A stretch of 64,000 bases of DNA, from the NCBI GenBank assembly GCA_048359995.1, contig DBGCPK010000008.1, positions 124,001 through 188,000 on the forward strand. The letters are read 5' to 3'. A program made the translations under genes and the position numbers. The DNA is from UBA3210 sp048359995. GTDB lineage: Bacteria; Bacillota_I; Bacilli_A; RFN20; CAG-449. Below the pieces are notes generated by a model. That model did no database searches and was not told the origin of the DNA. It worked only from the letters and a program-made list of their open reading frames with translations. Shown piece by piece: positions 1-7,774 of this stretch. Position 1 is the first letter of the stretch, and every line of letters starts with the position of its first letter.

Positions 1-37
1 AACAATCGCCGTTCTCGTAAAAGGAGTCTCTCATCAC
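1..37 (-). CDS. Possible start of a gene running off the left edge
   Basis: A GGAG ribosome binding site on the minus strand (50 to 47) lies nine bases before a GTG at 37 and twelve before an ATG at 34. The open frame MRDSFYENGDC from the ATG runs out of the window. It follows the sigma-factor gene in the same direction, where Bacillus-type genomes often carry rpmG, secE and nusG, but these few residues do not resemble L33. Only the ribosome binding site and the context support it. Confidence 0.3.
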   Translation of the reverse strand, partial: MMRDSFYENGDC

Positions 38-70
38 AGGCGTTTTCTCCTTTTCGTTTTAAAAGCAATT

Positions 71-643
71 CTATGATTTCGTCCATTTTTCCCGACACCA
101 TTTCAGCGACTTATTCAACAGGTAGTACACCCTTTTCTGCGTGATTTTCATCATCGAAGAGATCTCTTCGTAACGATATCCCCGCATCCAGAACCACAGC
201 ACTTTGTATTCGATTTCGCTCTTTCTTTGAAGTTCGTCGAGAAGTAGCGCAATGTCGATTTTCAAAGCGGAATCCGTTCGGCTGTCTTCTAAAACCGTCT
301 GCGAAAGAACCTCTTCGTTCAATTCGAAATGAGGGTTTTCAATGCGGTGCTTGTATACATTTCTTCGATAATGTTCCACCAAAGCGCAGGCGAACACTTC
401 TCTGACCAGGCCGAAAAAATATCCTTTTTTTCCGTCGAAACTCTCTATTGCCGCGTGAACGCTTTCCAAATAGATGCTTTCCAACGTCTCTTTGTCCAAT
501 TTCCGCGTCCATACCGCATCGGTTTTTTTCAGAATCAATCCCATTTTTTTCTTATACCGAAAAAAAAGAAGCCTTTTCGCTTCTTCGTTATTTTGCCGTA
601 TCAAATACATCAATTCGTCGTCACTGACGTATTCTTCGATCAT
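71..643 (-). CDS. Sigma-70 family factor, SigH-like by position
   Basis: This is a 190-residue RNA polymerase sigma factor. The N-terminal part (about residues 7-100) resembles a divergent sigma region 2, opening with SDDELMYLIRQ. The C-terminal part (about 130-188) looks like region 4, with a helix-turn-helix around YRYEEISSMMKITQKRVYYLL. Its ATG overlaps the rlmB stop as ATGA, so the two are translationally coupled. In Bacillus the order cysS, rlmB, yacP, sigH places the stationary-phase and sporulation factor SigH here, and this gene is the natural counterpart. Sequence similarity to SigH is weak by eye, and region 2 is poorly conserved, so promoter specificity cannot be inferred. No anti-sigma gene is adjacent. 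Confidence 0.7.
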   Translation of the reverse strand: MIEEYVSDDELMYLIRQNNEEAKRLLFFRYKKKMGLILKKTDAVWTRKLDKETLESIYLESVHAAIESFDGKKGYFFGLVREVFACALVEHYRRNVYKHRIENPHFELNEEVLSQTVLEDSRTDSALKIDIALLLDELQRKSEIEYKVLWFWMRGYRYEEISSMMKITQKRVYYLLNKSLKWCREKWTKS

Positions 644-1365
644 TTCAACGGATTCCTCCGGCTGAAAATCTGAGAAAGAAAAACGGCGCAGGCGACCGAC
701 GCATTCAAGGAATTGACGTGGCCGACCATCGGAATGCGGACAATATAGTCGCTGTTTTTCAGCAATAACGGCCTAATGCCTTTTCCCTCAGAGCCTACGA
801 TCAGCGCGATCTTCGAACGATAATCGACTTCTCGGTAATCGATTTTCGCTTCTCCGTCGGCGGCGACAACCCAATATCCCGCCTCTTTGAGCCGAAGCAC
901 CGCTTGATGAAGGTTGACCGTCTGGCAAACGTCCACGTATTCGATCGCGCCGGTGCTGACTTTGGCTACCGTCGAAGTAATTCCGACCTGCCGATTCGCA
1001 CCGATGATGATGCCGTTTCCGCCGAAAGCATCGACGCTTCTTAGAATCGCCCCCAGATTATGCGGATCTTCGATTCCGTCCAATAAGACCAGAAGCGCGG
1101 ATTCGTCGTCCTTGTTCTTTTCGATGATTTCGTCGAGAGATAAATACGCGTATTCTTTGATTTCCGCGACGATTCCCTGATGAACCACGCGACCGACCAA
1201 ACGATAAAGTTCTTCCGAAGATATCGTCCGAGAGGGAATCTGTTTTTCTTTCAGCAACCGAAAGATCCGATCGTCCTTGAAAGACGATCCCATCCAAATC
1301 CTTTTTACCCCGTCGTTGTGCGCCAAAGCATTCGCGACCGTGTTTTTTCCGTAGATCAGATTCAT
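640..1365 (-). CDS. rlmB: 23S rRNA (guanosine-2'-O-)-methyltransferase RlmB, SpoU family
   Basis: A 241-residue SPOUT methyltransferase that 2'-O-methylates a guanosine of 23S rRNA using S-adenosylmethionine. An N-terminal substrate-binding domain (about residues 1-75, MNLIYGKNTVANAL) is followed by the knotted catalytic domain with three family motifs: NLGAILRSVDAFG near 105, IVGSEGKGIR near 195 and VNSLNASVACAVF near 220. An upstream in-frame methionine would add 18 unrelated residues reaching back into cysS. The chosen ATG starts one base after the cysS stop and has an AGAGGG ribosome binding site in the end of cysS. The gene is co-transcribed with cysS and the sigma factor, a conserved Bacillota arrangement. 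The mini-RNase III gene usually found between cysS and rlmB is absent. Confidence 0.93.
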   Translation of the reverse strand: MNLIYGKNTVANALAHNDGVKRIWMGSSFKDDRIFRLLKEKQIPSRTISSEELYRLVGRVVHQGIVAEIKEYAYLSLDEIIEKNKDDESALLVLLDGIEDPHNLGAILRSVDAFGGNGIIIGANRQVGITSTVAKVSTGAIEYVDVCQTVNLHQAVLRLKEAGYWVVAADGEAKIDYREVDYRSKIALIVGSEGKGIRPLLLKNSDYIVRIPMVGHVNSLNASVACAVFLSQIFSRRNPLK

Positions 1366-1366
1366 C

Positions 1367-2707
1367 TTACAAAATCCCTCTTTCGATGAGTTTCTTTCTG
1401 AGTTCGTCCGATCTGGCATAATCTTTCTCTCTTTTGGCTTCGTTGTATTGACGATACATCTCTCTGTCTTCTTCGCTCAACGTCGGTTCTTCGAAAACCA
1501 ATCCGAGAACGTCGAGCATATCTTTCAAGGTAAAATAAAGCGAACGCATCTCTTCTTTATCCGCGTCGGGCCGCCGCAAAATGACGTTGCTTTCCTTGAC
1601 GATCCGATAGAGTTCGCTCAAAGCGTTCGGCGTATTCAAATCGTCGCACAGCGCTTGCAAGAACTCCCGATTTTTAAGTTCGCCCCCGAAACTCGCGATA
1701 TTCTCGTTTTCCAGTTGCAATTTTACGGAAAGGCTCCGATAGGTTTTGGAGATTTTCTCGACTTCCTTTTCCGCCGAAGACAGAAGATCGTCGCTGAAAT
1801 TGACCGGAGTGCGGTAATAAGAATTGATGAGAACGAAGCGAACCGCATTGCCGCCGTAAGCTTCCAGCAAATCAACCGCGCGTTTGACATTGCCCAACGA
1901 TTTGCTCATCTTGACATTGTCGATATTGATAAAGCCGTTGTGCATCCAATAATTGGCGATTTTATGGTGATACATCGCTTCTTCCTGCGCAATTTCGTTT
2001 TCGTGATGCGGAAATTTCAGATCGAATCCGCCTCCGTGAATGTCGATTCTTCCTCCCGGAACCAATTGGTTGATCATCACCACGCATTCGCTGTGCCAGC
2101 CGGGTCTTCCTTTCGACCACGGCGAATCGAAACGGATCCCCTCCGAAGTTTTTTTCCAAAGAGCAAAATCCAACGGGGATTCTTTGGAAGAATTTTCATC
2201 GATCCTCGCGCCGACGAGAAGGTCTTCTTTTTTCATATTCGAAAGACAGCCGTAATCCTCGATTTTTCCCACCCGAAAGAAGACGTCGCCGTCCGTTTCG
2301 TAGGCGTATCCTTTCTCCATCAGCCCCGCGATGAATGCGATGATTTCGTTCATCGTTTCCGTCACTCTCGGCTGATAATCCGGTTTCAGCGAATGAATGT
2401 TTTCCCGATCGTTTTCAAACGCGCGGATGTATTTTTCGGCCACTTCCTTTTCCGAAATTCCCTCGACTTTGGCTTGACGAATAATTTTATCGTCGATGTC
2501 GGTGAAATTGGAAATAAACGTCACTTTGTATCCGAGACGGATCAAGAGTCGCCTCAACAAATCGAACGTCACCACCGGACGCATATTGCCGATGTGAACG
2601 TAATTATAAACCGTCGGACCGCATACGTAACAAGTTACTTCGTTTTCCTTAATCGGCTTGAACGTTTCTTTCCGATTGGTCAGACTGTTGTAAATCTTCA
2701 CTTCCAT
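1367..2707 (-). CDS. cysS: Cysteinyl-tRNA synthetase
   Basis: A 446-residue class I aminoacyl-tRNA synthetase charging tRNA-Cys in the cytoplasm. The catalytic domain has the zinc-site Cys29 in CYVCGPT, the HIGH-type signature HIGN at 38-41, further zinc ligands in WHSEC and HHENE, and KMSKS near residue 265. The C-terminal helical anticodon region is intact, and the length is close to the usual 460. An upstream methionine at 2722 is rejected: the GGAGG ribosome binding site covers it, and the extended -10 at 2729-2737 puts the transcript start almost on it. It heads the cysS-rlmB-sigma operon. Confidence 0.97.
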   Translation of the reverse strand: MEVKIYNSLTNRKETFKPIKENEVTCYVCGPTVYNYVHIGNMRPVVTFDLLRRLLIRLGYKVTFISNFTDIDDKIIRQAKVEGISEKEVAEKYIRAFENDRENIHSLKPDYQPRVTETMNEIIAFIAGLMEKGYAYETDGDVFFRVGKIEDYGCLSNMKKEDLLVGARIDENSSKESPLDFALWKKTSEGIRFDSPWSKGRPGWHSECVVMINQLVPGGRIDIHGGGFDLKFPHHENEIAQEEAMYHHKIANYWMHNGFINIDNVKMSKSLGNVKRAVDLLEAYGGNAVRFVLINSYYRTPVNFSDDLLSSAEKEVEKISKTYRSLSVKLQLENENIASFGGELKNREFLQALCDDLNTPNALSELYRIVKESNVILRRPDADKEEMRSLYFTLKDMLDVLGLVFEEPTLSEEDREMYRQYNEAKREKDYARSDELRKKLIERGIL

Positions 2708-2728
2708 ATTCGTATCCTCCATTGGGAT

Positions 2729-2737
2729 ATTATATCA
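2729..2737 (-). promoter_or_regulatory. Extended -10 promoter for cysS
   Basis: The minus strand reads TGATATAAT, a perfect extended -10 (TGnTATAAT). No good -35 lies 16-18 bases upstream, which is acceptable for extended -10 promoters. The predicted start at about 2722 gives a leader of only some 15 bases before the cysS ATG. Confidence 0.65.
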
Positions 2738-3008
2738 TCTAATTCCGCGAACCGATAGAAAATAAAGGAATTCCGTTTCTCTTTTTGCCCGAGTTTCGCC
2801 ACTGTTCCGATAAAATCCCGAACGCCGATTTTTCCGATGAACGCGAGGAAAACCGACGGTAAATCATCGCAATTTCCGCCTCGACTATCCGATTTTGAAA
2901 ACCCCTTCCGCCTATGTCATAGACGCGATCAAAAAGCGCACGATCTTTGCCCTTGACCGCCGAAAGGGTTACTGCGCCCCTTATTCATGAATTTGAAAGT
3001 TTCCCCGA
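2738..3008. other. Non-coding gap with a possible decayed reading frame
   Basis: About 270 bases between the hydrolase stop and the cysS promoter. On the plus strand a frame of about 45 codons ends at 2988-2990 and includes PSAYVIDAIKKRTIFALD, but it has no start codon or ribosome binding site. It may be the tail of a lost gene or chance. No hairpin with a T-run is evident. Confidence 0.35.
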
Positions 3009-3911
3009 TCAGGATATTTTCAGATAGTTGATCATGTTCTCATAACCTTGTTTCGCTTCGGAAACAAAAGGCATGACGGAATAGCAATGATACAAACCTT
3101 CTCCTATTTCCATCGTCGTTTTTACGCCGCATTCTTCCAACCGCGTTTTCAAAGAGACCGCCGCAGCGGAAAATAGTTCGTCCCCTCCGAAGCACAGGTA
3201 GATCTCTTTAAGTCCGTTATAATCGCCCTTTTGAAGATAGCGCATATATTCCGGCACTTCCTTGCCTCCGGACATACCGTCGAAAATCGTTTCCAGCGCT
3301 TTTCTGCTCATGATGAGGTCGGTTTTATCCAATTGCTCTGCTTTCTGCAATTCCTCGTCGCCGAAAAGCATCGTTCCGGGAGAAGACACGTATACTTTTC
3401 CCGGCATCGGAAGTCCCTCCCCTTTGGCGTTGATATGAGAGATTAAACCGAGGGTGTGATTTCCGCCGGAAGAACCTCCGAGAAAAGCGATCTCCTCTGC
3501 CGAATATTCCTTCAAAAGTTCTTTGTATAACTCGTACAGCATATCGTAAACGTCAAATAAATCGTGACCGCAGCAAAGCGGATAATAAGGCAATATCATA
3601 TCGCGTCCGAGTTTATGAGCATAAACGATCATTTCCCTAGCCTGAGAAGGCTTTGGATATTTGAGCATGCCTCCGCCTGATACGAAAACGCAGACTCCTT
3701 TTGCCTGAATCTTGTGCCTCACGCAAAGCACGGGAGAATCGTTCACCTTAAATACGGAAAAATCGAGTTCCGGATCGGAAAGTTTCGGGATATTCGGTCG
3801 CGCTTTTTCCGTTTTGAATGTCTTCCGCAACTTCTCATAAGGCTGAGCCATTATCTTCCGAACATGGATTGATGAGACGATTTTCTTCATTATTCTGTAC
3901 TTTACCGACAT
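3009..3911 (-). CDS. Alpha/beta hydrolase (esterase/lipase, GDXG-like)
   Basis: A 300-residue cytoplasmic alpha/beta hydrolase. An SGGG oxyanion-type motif after a hydrophobic beta strand (about residues 72-80) corresponds to the HGG signature of the hormone-sensitive-lipase family. The nucleophile elbow is GGSSGG near 145. A GGDELF segment near 247 supplies the acid and GLYHCYS near 275 the catalytic histidine. The start has a good AAAGGAG ribosome binding site seven bases upstream. It seems to be a single-gene unit with no identifiable terminator. The substrate, probably a small ester, cannot be read from the sequence. The annotation is firm at family level only. Confidence 0.8.
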   Translation of the reverse strand: MSVKYRIMKKIVSSIHVRKIMAQPYEKLRKTFKTEKARPNIPKLSDPELDFSVFKVNDSPVLCVRHKIQAKGVCVFVSGGGMLKYPKPSQAREMIVYAHKLGRDMILPYYPLCCGHDLFDVYDMLYELYKELLKEYSAEEIAFLGGSSGGNHTLGLISHINAKGEGLPMPGKVYVSSPGTMLFGDEELQKAEQLDKTDLIMSRKALETIFDGMSGGKEVPEYMRYLQKGDYNGLKEIYLCFGGDELFSAAAVSLKTRLEECGVKTTMEIGEGLYHCYSVMPFVSEAKQGYENMINYLKIS

Positions 3912-4198
3912 CGTTTTCTCCTTTGCAACGCCTTACTTGACATCGATGCAGGGCTTCGCTTTCGCGCTCTTTTCGAATGGTTTAAAGCGAGGAAACAATC
4001 CTTTTGCCGATTTTATGCCTTTATCGGAAAGATAGCTTCCCTGTAAATCAGTTTATCCCCTTTTCACTCTCTCTTCAAATGTTTTCCTGATATTCGCCAT
4101 ATCCGAACGCGCATAAACTTGCGATTGACTTTCCCATTATCAAGCGCGTCTACCGAATCGAAGTAGAAAATTTCGCGCGATCTATCAAAAAGATTTTG

Positions 4199-5080
4199 CT
4201 ATGTTTTCAAAGGTATCTCCGATGAAAGAATTGCTCCGACTATCATCAACGCAAGCGCCGCAAAGTAAGTATAATGCGGCATTTCGCGGAAAATCACAAG
4301 CGATAATAGAGTGCCTATAAACGGCGCGAACCCATAAAACGCGCTCGTCTTTGCCGCGCCGAGCAATCTCTGCGCGTAGACATAGAAAAAAATGCTCAAT
4401 CCGTAAGCGATAAAACCCACGATCAAAACGGCAAAGACGCTCCAAAGAATCGTTATTCTTTCTCCCAAACACAAGCCGATTGCAATAGAACCGAGTCCCG
4501 AAAAAATCCCTTTCAACAAAACGATTTGCAAAGGGTCTTTGGACGATATTTTTCTCGTGCAATTATTCTCGAATCCCCAAAAAATGCAAGCGAGTAAAAT
4601 CCACAGCGAGCCGTAAGAAAATCGCAAACTCGATAGATCTTCGCAAGACAGCAACCAACAGGATAAAGTGATGAATACGATTCCCGTCCAAAGGCGAGCG
4701 CTGATTTTTTCATTGAAGACGAGCCTCGCTATCATCGCCGTCGCAACGATTTCAAAATTGTTTAACAGCGATGCTTCAGCGGCCGTTGTCGTTTTCAGAC
4801 CGAGCAGCAGGCAAACAGGCGCGGCAATATCGAGAAGAATCATCGCTATCGTAAAAGGGACTTCTCTGCCGGTCAGTTTCGCTTCTTTTTTCCCGCTTCT
4901 TCTCATTTTACGGAACAAAGCAATGACAATCATGCCCGTCCCTGCTCCGATATATAAAAAACCCGCCATTAAAGTCGGAGGCATGTAATCGAGCAAAATC
5001 TTTGACAACGGAGAATTGATCGCATATAAAGCCGCCGCTAAAATCGCGAATAAGATGCCGATAGTGACCGATTTCTTCAT
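4199..5080 (-). CDS. EamA/DMT-family membrane transporter
   Basis: A 293-residue integral membrane protein with about ten hydrophobic segments arranged as two EamA repeats, typical of drug/metabolite transporters that export amino acids, metabolites or drugs. The first repeat opens with IGILFAILAAALYAINSPLSK; the second begins around residue 150. The GGAGG upstream belongs not to this ATG but to a 15-codon ORF whose TGA overlaps this start as ATGA. Expression of the transporter therefore probably depends on translation of the leader. Substrate unknown. Confidence 0.85.
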   Translation of the reverse strand: MKKSVTIGILFAILAAALYAINSPLSKILLDYMPPTLMAGFLYIGAGTGMIVIALFRKMRRSGKKEAKLTGREVPFTIAMILLDIAAPVCLLLGLKTTTAAEASLLNNFEIVATAMIARLVFNEKISARLWTGIVFITLSCWLLSCEDLSSLRFSYGSLWILLACIFWGFENNCTRKISSKDPLQIVLLKGIFSGLGSIAIGLCLGERITILWSVFAVLIVGFIAYGLSIFFYVYAQRLLGAAKTSAFYGFAPFIGTLLSLVIFREMPHYTYFAALALMIVGAILSSEIPLKT

Positions 5081-5124
5081 AATACTTTATCGACCGCGAC
5101 TTTCTTTTGTGCCTGATGATGCAT
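5077..5124 (-). CDS. 15-residue leader ORF coupled to the EamA transporter
   Basis: The reading frame MHHQAQKKVAVDKVL starts with an ATG six bases after a strong AAGGAGG ribosome binding site and stops with a TGA that overlaps the transporter ATG. The transporter itself has no convincing ribosome binding site. This is the layout of a translated leader peptide or translational-coupling element. The peptide is basic and begins with two histidines. It matches no leader I recognise. Alternatively, ribosomes loaded here simply reinitiate at the transporter. Confidence 0.5.
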   Translation of the reverse strand: MHHQAQKKVAVDKVL

Positions 5125-5152
5125 CGTCTTTCCTCCTTGGTGATATATTTAT

Positions 5153-5158
5153 ATTATA
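5153..5158 (-). promoter_or_regulatory. -10 element for the leader ORF and EamA transporter
   Basis: A TATAAT on the minus strand lies about 20 bases upstream of the leader ribosome binding site in an AT-rich stretch. The -35 region is poor. Confidence 0.45.
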
Positions 5159-5265
5159 AATGGTACAAAATTAAAAAAAACGATTTGCGAAAAGTTTTCA
5201 AAATCTTCGAAGCGAAAATTCTTTGCAGATAAAAAGCCTTCCGAAGAAGGCTCTTTTCCTCAAAA

Positions 5266-5814
5266 TTATTTGAAATAACGATTTAACAGGGCTTCCAAAG
5301 CTTTCCCGTGACGCGCTTCGTCCCGCGCCATCTCGTGAACCGAATCGTGAATGGCGTCCAGATTCAATTCTTTCGCTTTTTTGGCAATAGCCATCTTTCC
5401 ATGACAGGCTCCGTTTTCGCCGGAAAGCATTTTTTCCAAATTTTCTTTCGTCGAACCGGAGATCAAATCCCCGAGCATTTCCTCGAATCTCGCAGCATGT
5501 TCCGCCTCTTCGAAAGCGATCTTCTCCAAAACGACCGCAATTTCCGGATATCCTTCGCGCAATGCTTGTCTGGACATTGCCAGATACATTCCGACTTCAC
5601 TGCATTCGCCGTTGAAATGCGATTTCAGACCTTCGTAAATCTCCGGATCGACGCCCTCCGCGATACCTAATGCGTGTTCAGCCGGCCAAGACAACTCCTC
5701 TTCGACATAAGGAACGAGTTTGTCTCCCTTAGCCTTGCAGACCGGGCAAACCGGTTCCACTCCGTCCGGAACCTCGAACACCTGTCCGCATACTTTGCAA
5801 CGATATTTTGCCAT
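5266..5814 (-). CDS. Reverse-type rubrerythrin (NADH peroxidase component)
   Basis: A 182-residue non-haem iron protein that reduces hydrogen peroxide in anaerobes. The rubredoxin-like domain is at the N-terminus (Cys6, Cys9, Cys23, Cys26), followed by a four-helix ferritin-like di-iron domain with GECSEVGMYLAM, FEEAEHAARFEEM and ARDEARHGKALE providing the Glu and His ligands. That domain order, the reverse of classical rubrerythrin, defines the reverse rubrerythrins known from clostridia. It starts 29 bases after the perR-like gene with a GGAGG-type ribosome binding site (GAGGAAAAC) and is almost certainly co-transcribed with it, so peroxide should induce it. Confidence 0.92.
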   Translation of the reverse strand: MAKYRCKVCGQVFEVPDGVEPVCPVCKAKGDKLVPYVEEELSWPAEHALGIAEGVDPEIYEGLKSHFNGECSEVGMYLAMSRQALREGYPEIAVVLEKIAFEEAEHAARFEEMLGDLISGSTKENLEKMLSGENGACHGKMAIAKKAKELNLDAIHDSVHEMARDEARHGKALEALLNRYFK

Positions 5815-5843
5815 TGTTTTCCTCCTCTTTGTTTTGGCTCGAA

Positions 5844-6194
5844 TTATTCCCTTTCCTCGTACTGAATGACGAGTTGATAAGAAACGACCTTTTTATCGAC
5901 GATCTCTTGAATGACCGCGTTCAATTTATCGGAAAATACGTCGGAAATCTCTCCGCTTTTCACGTTGACCGCATGAGCGTGCGGCAAGATCGACCGATCG
6001 TAAACGCATTTTCGTTCGTCGATTTCGACGCGACCGATCCGATTTTCTTCTGTTAATTGCCCCAAATTGCGATAAACCGTGCTGAGCGAAACCGAAGGGA
6101 TCTTCTTCCTGACCTCGAAAAGGATCTCTTCCGCCGTAAGGTGGCGGTCTGATTTTCGGACGCATTCGAGAATAGCCGCTTTCTTCTTCGTCAT
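5844..6194 (-). CDS. Fur-family regulator, PerR-like, lacking the structural zinc cysteines
   Basis: A 116-residue winged-helix repressor of the Fur/PerR family. The DNA-recognition helix is SVSLSTVYRNL (35-44). The five ligands of the PerR regulatory metal site align as His18, Asp66, His72, His74 and Asp85, which fits an Fe/Mn-dependent peroxide sensor using histidine oxidation. The structural zinc site is gone: the first CxxC is replaced by Asn77 and Ser80, and the protein ends before the second CxxC. It is about 25 residues shorter than PerR. It precedes reverse rubrerythrin in one operon, and a 15-bp palindrome sits on its own transcription start. PerR is preferred over Fur because of the aspartate ligand and the neighbour. 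Confidence 0.85.
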   Translation of the reverse strand: MTKKKAAILECVRKSDRHLTAEEILFEVRKKIPSVSLSTVYRNLGQLTEENRIGRVEIDERKCVYDRSILPHAHAVNVKSGEISDVFSDKLNAVIQEIVDKKVVSYQLVIQYEERE

Positions 6195-6207
6195 CTTTTC
6201 TCCTTTT

Positions 6208-6222
6208 TAGGAATAATTCCTA
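6208..6222. promoter_or_regulatory. PerR-type operator at the perR-rubrerythrin promoter
   Basis: TAGGAATAATTCCTA is a perfect 7-1-7 inverted repeat, the same architecture as the Bacillus Per box. It covers the predicted transcription start of the perR operon. A near-identical copy lies at the same place in the ferritin promoter (23264-23278). Confidence 0.75.
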
Positions 6223-6227
6223 TTTTT

Positions 6228-6256
6228 ATTTTAATAGAGCATCTCTCTTTTGTCAA
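6228..6256 (-). promoter_or_regulatory. Sigma-A promoter of the perR-rubrerythrin operon
   Basis: TTGACA at 6256 to 6251, a 17-base spacer, then TAAAAT at 6233 to 6228. The predicted start near 6221 lies in the palindromic operator. Confidence 0.85.
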
Positions 6257-6267
6257 CGGCATTGCGG

Positions 6268-6293
6268 AAAAAAAAGAGGACGTTTCCGCCCTC
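6268..6293 (-). terminator. Rho-independent terminator of the ECF sigma/vWA operon
   Basis: On the minus strand GAGGGCG, a GAAA tetraloop and CGTCCTC form a seven-pair stem (one G-U) followed directly by eight Ts. It lies about 70 bases after the vWA stop and before the perR promoter. Confidence 0.9.
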
Positions 6294-6364
6294 ATTTATT
6301 CCTCTGTCGGAAGGAATATCCTTTTTCGCATTAAAGCGACCGTTTCTTTAAGCTGAGATAGCCT

Positions 6365-7774
6365 TTATCTTTCGTCGATAGATGAAGATTCAGCCTCTAT
6401 CCGACCGGAATACTGCTTGATCAAACGAACTATCAAATCGTTAAAGTATTCCACTTCGGTTTCGCTCGGCGTCGTAATCTCCTGATGAGAGTTTCCGATA
6501 CCCGAATCGTCTGTCAAAGAGACGTATGTTCCTCCGGTCAAAATCGCGCCCTCTCTGGCGATCAATTCGCCGACCTTGTTCAGCCCGCTGGCAGCGCACG
6601 GGATATACCGGATTCCCGCGCTTGCAAAGTCGACATAGTGCTGATAGATATCCGAATAATAGATCGAATGACCCGGGGCATCGAAGATATGAAACGCCAT
6701 TTTGACGGAATCCGCTCTCCAAGATAATTCGCCGATGCTTTTCAATCCTTGATCGACCGCCTCCGGATAGTCGCCTCCCCCTGAAGCGCTCTCGTTCTTG
6801 ATATCGGCGATGACCTGCTCGTAATCGGAAGAGAAATCGAATGTCCGCGTTACGTAACTGTCCTCACGATCGCGATAGAATCCCAAACCGATGTTCAGCG
6901 AGCAATTGGACTCTTCGCCGACGATTTCGCGGATAATGCCGTCCAATTCGTTGCCGATATAATTCAATTCGTCGCCCATCGATCCGGTGGTATCGATCAG
7001 AAAAGCGACGTCGATTTTCTGTACCGAAGGACTTTCAACAGGAAGCACGTAAACCGCCGAACGTTCTTCAACGGAATAGAAATAAGAAATATCCCCGCAT
7101 ACGACTTCGAGTTTCAATCCCTCTAAAGCCGTTTCGGTTTCGGTATAAAGATAACTCTTCCCCTTTACGTCGCTGATCGAATGATAGAGTTCCGCGCCCG
7201 TTTGATCGTACAGGCCGACGGAAGCCATAGGATATGCTCTTCCGTTTTCGTCTCGAAGTTCGACTTCGATTTTATTTTTCGTAGACGGAAAACGATCCTG
7301 CTGGTGCACGGAAGCGTACAAATCTGCGAATTCCGTGATCAAATTCTGATTTTGATCGTACATTTTTCCGTTCAATAAATCCAGCCAAGAAGAGTAATTG
7401 GATAAATCGTTCCATTCCGTCGCCGTCAACGTCTTAGAATAATTGCCGGTCCCGTTTCCCGTTTCGTCGATTTCGATATCGTCGTACCCGTAGCTTCCCG
7501 CTGCGACATCGGTTTTGCTGTCTCCGGTAGGTCCGTAGCCCATTTCGTCCAACGAATTGCTTTTCGCCAATCTCCCGAAAGGTTGAATCAACACCAAAGC
7601 CACGACCGCGCCGACCGCGGCGATTCCCGTCAACGAGGAAGATAAAACGATCCACTTCTTTTTATTGCGCCGTTTCGGTTTTATCTCTATCCGACTTTCG
7701 ATACGCGAATACATCTCTTTTTCGGGCATTTCTTTCCCGATGAATTCGATGAGTTTTCTTTCCTTTTTTTTCAT
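6365..7774 (-). CDS. Membrane-anchored von Willebrand A domain protein, possible anti-sigma factor
   Basis: A 469-residue protein with a short basic cytoplasmic N-terminus (1-40), one transmembrane helix (about 41-63) and a large extracytoplasmic part. After a linker rich in Ser, Asn and Gly, a carboxypeptidase-regulatory-like segment may lie around 150-230. A vWA domain (about 255-450) follows, with the MIDAS motif DTTGSMGDE and a later threonine and Asp region. The ATG overlaps the ECF sigma stop as ATGA, with GGAGAAGAG upstream; a methionine 13 codons earlier lies inside the sigma gene and lacks these signals. The inside-out topology, short charged cytoplasmic tail and tight coupling match ECF anti-sigma factors, but the cytoplasmic part shows no zinc-finger HxxxCxxC. 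Anti-sigma function is inference. Confidence 0.75.
   Translation of the reverse strand: MKKKERKLIEFIGKEMPEKEMYSRIESRIEIKPKRRNKKKWIVLSSSLTGIAAVGAVVALVLIQPFGRLAKSNSLDEMGYGPTGDSKTDVAAGSYGYDDIEIDETGNGTGNYSKTLTATEWNDLSNYSSWLDLLNGKMYDQNQNLITEFADLYASVHQQDRFPSTKNKIEVELRDENGRAYPMASVGLYDQTGAELYHSISDVKGKSYLYTETETALEGLKLEVVCGDISYFYSVEERSAVYVLPVESPSVQKIDVAFLIDTTGSMGDELNYIGNELDGIIREIVGEESNCSLNIGLGFYRDREDSYVTRTFDFSSDYEQVIADIKNESASGGGDYPEAVDQGLKSIGELSWRADSVKMAFHIFDAPGHSIYYSDIYQHYVDFASAGIRYIPCAASGLNKVGELIAREGAILTGGTYVSLTDDSGIGNSHQEITTPSETEVEYFNDLIVRLIKQYSGRIEAESSSIDER

Noticed and set aside
2870..2990. Short plus-strand frame with SAYVIDAIKKRTIFALD
   Set aside because: It lacks a start codon, ribosome binding site and recognisable family, so it is only noted as a possible remnant.
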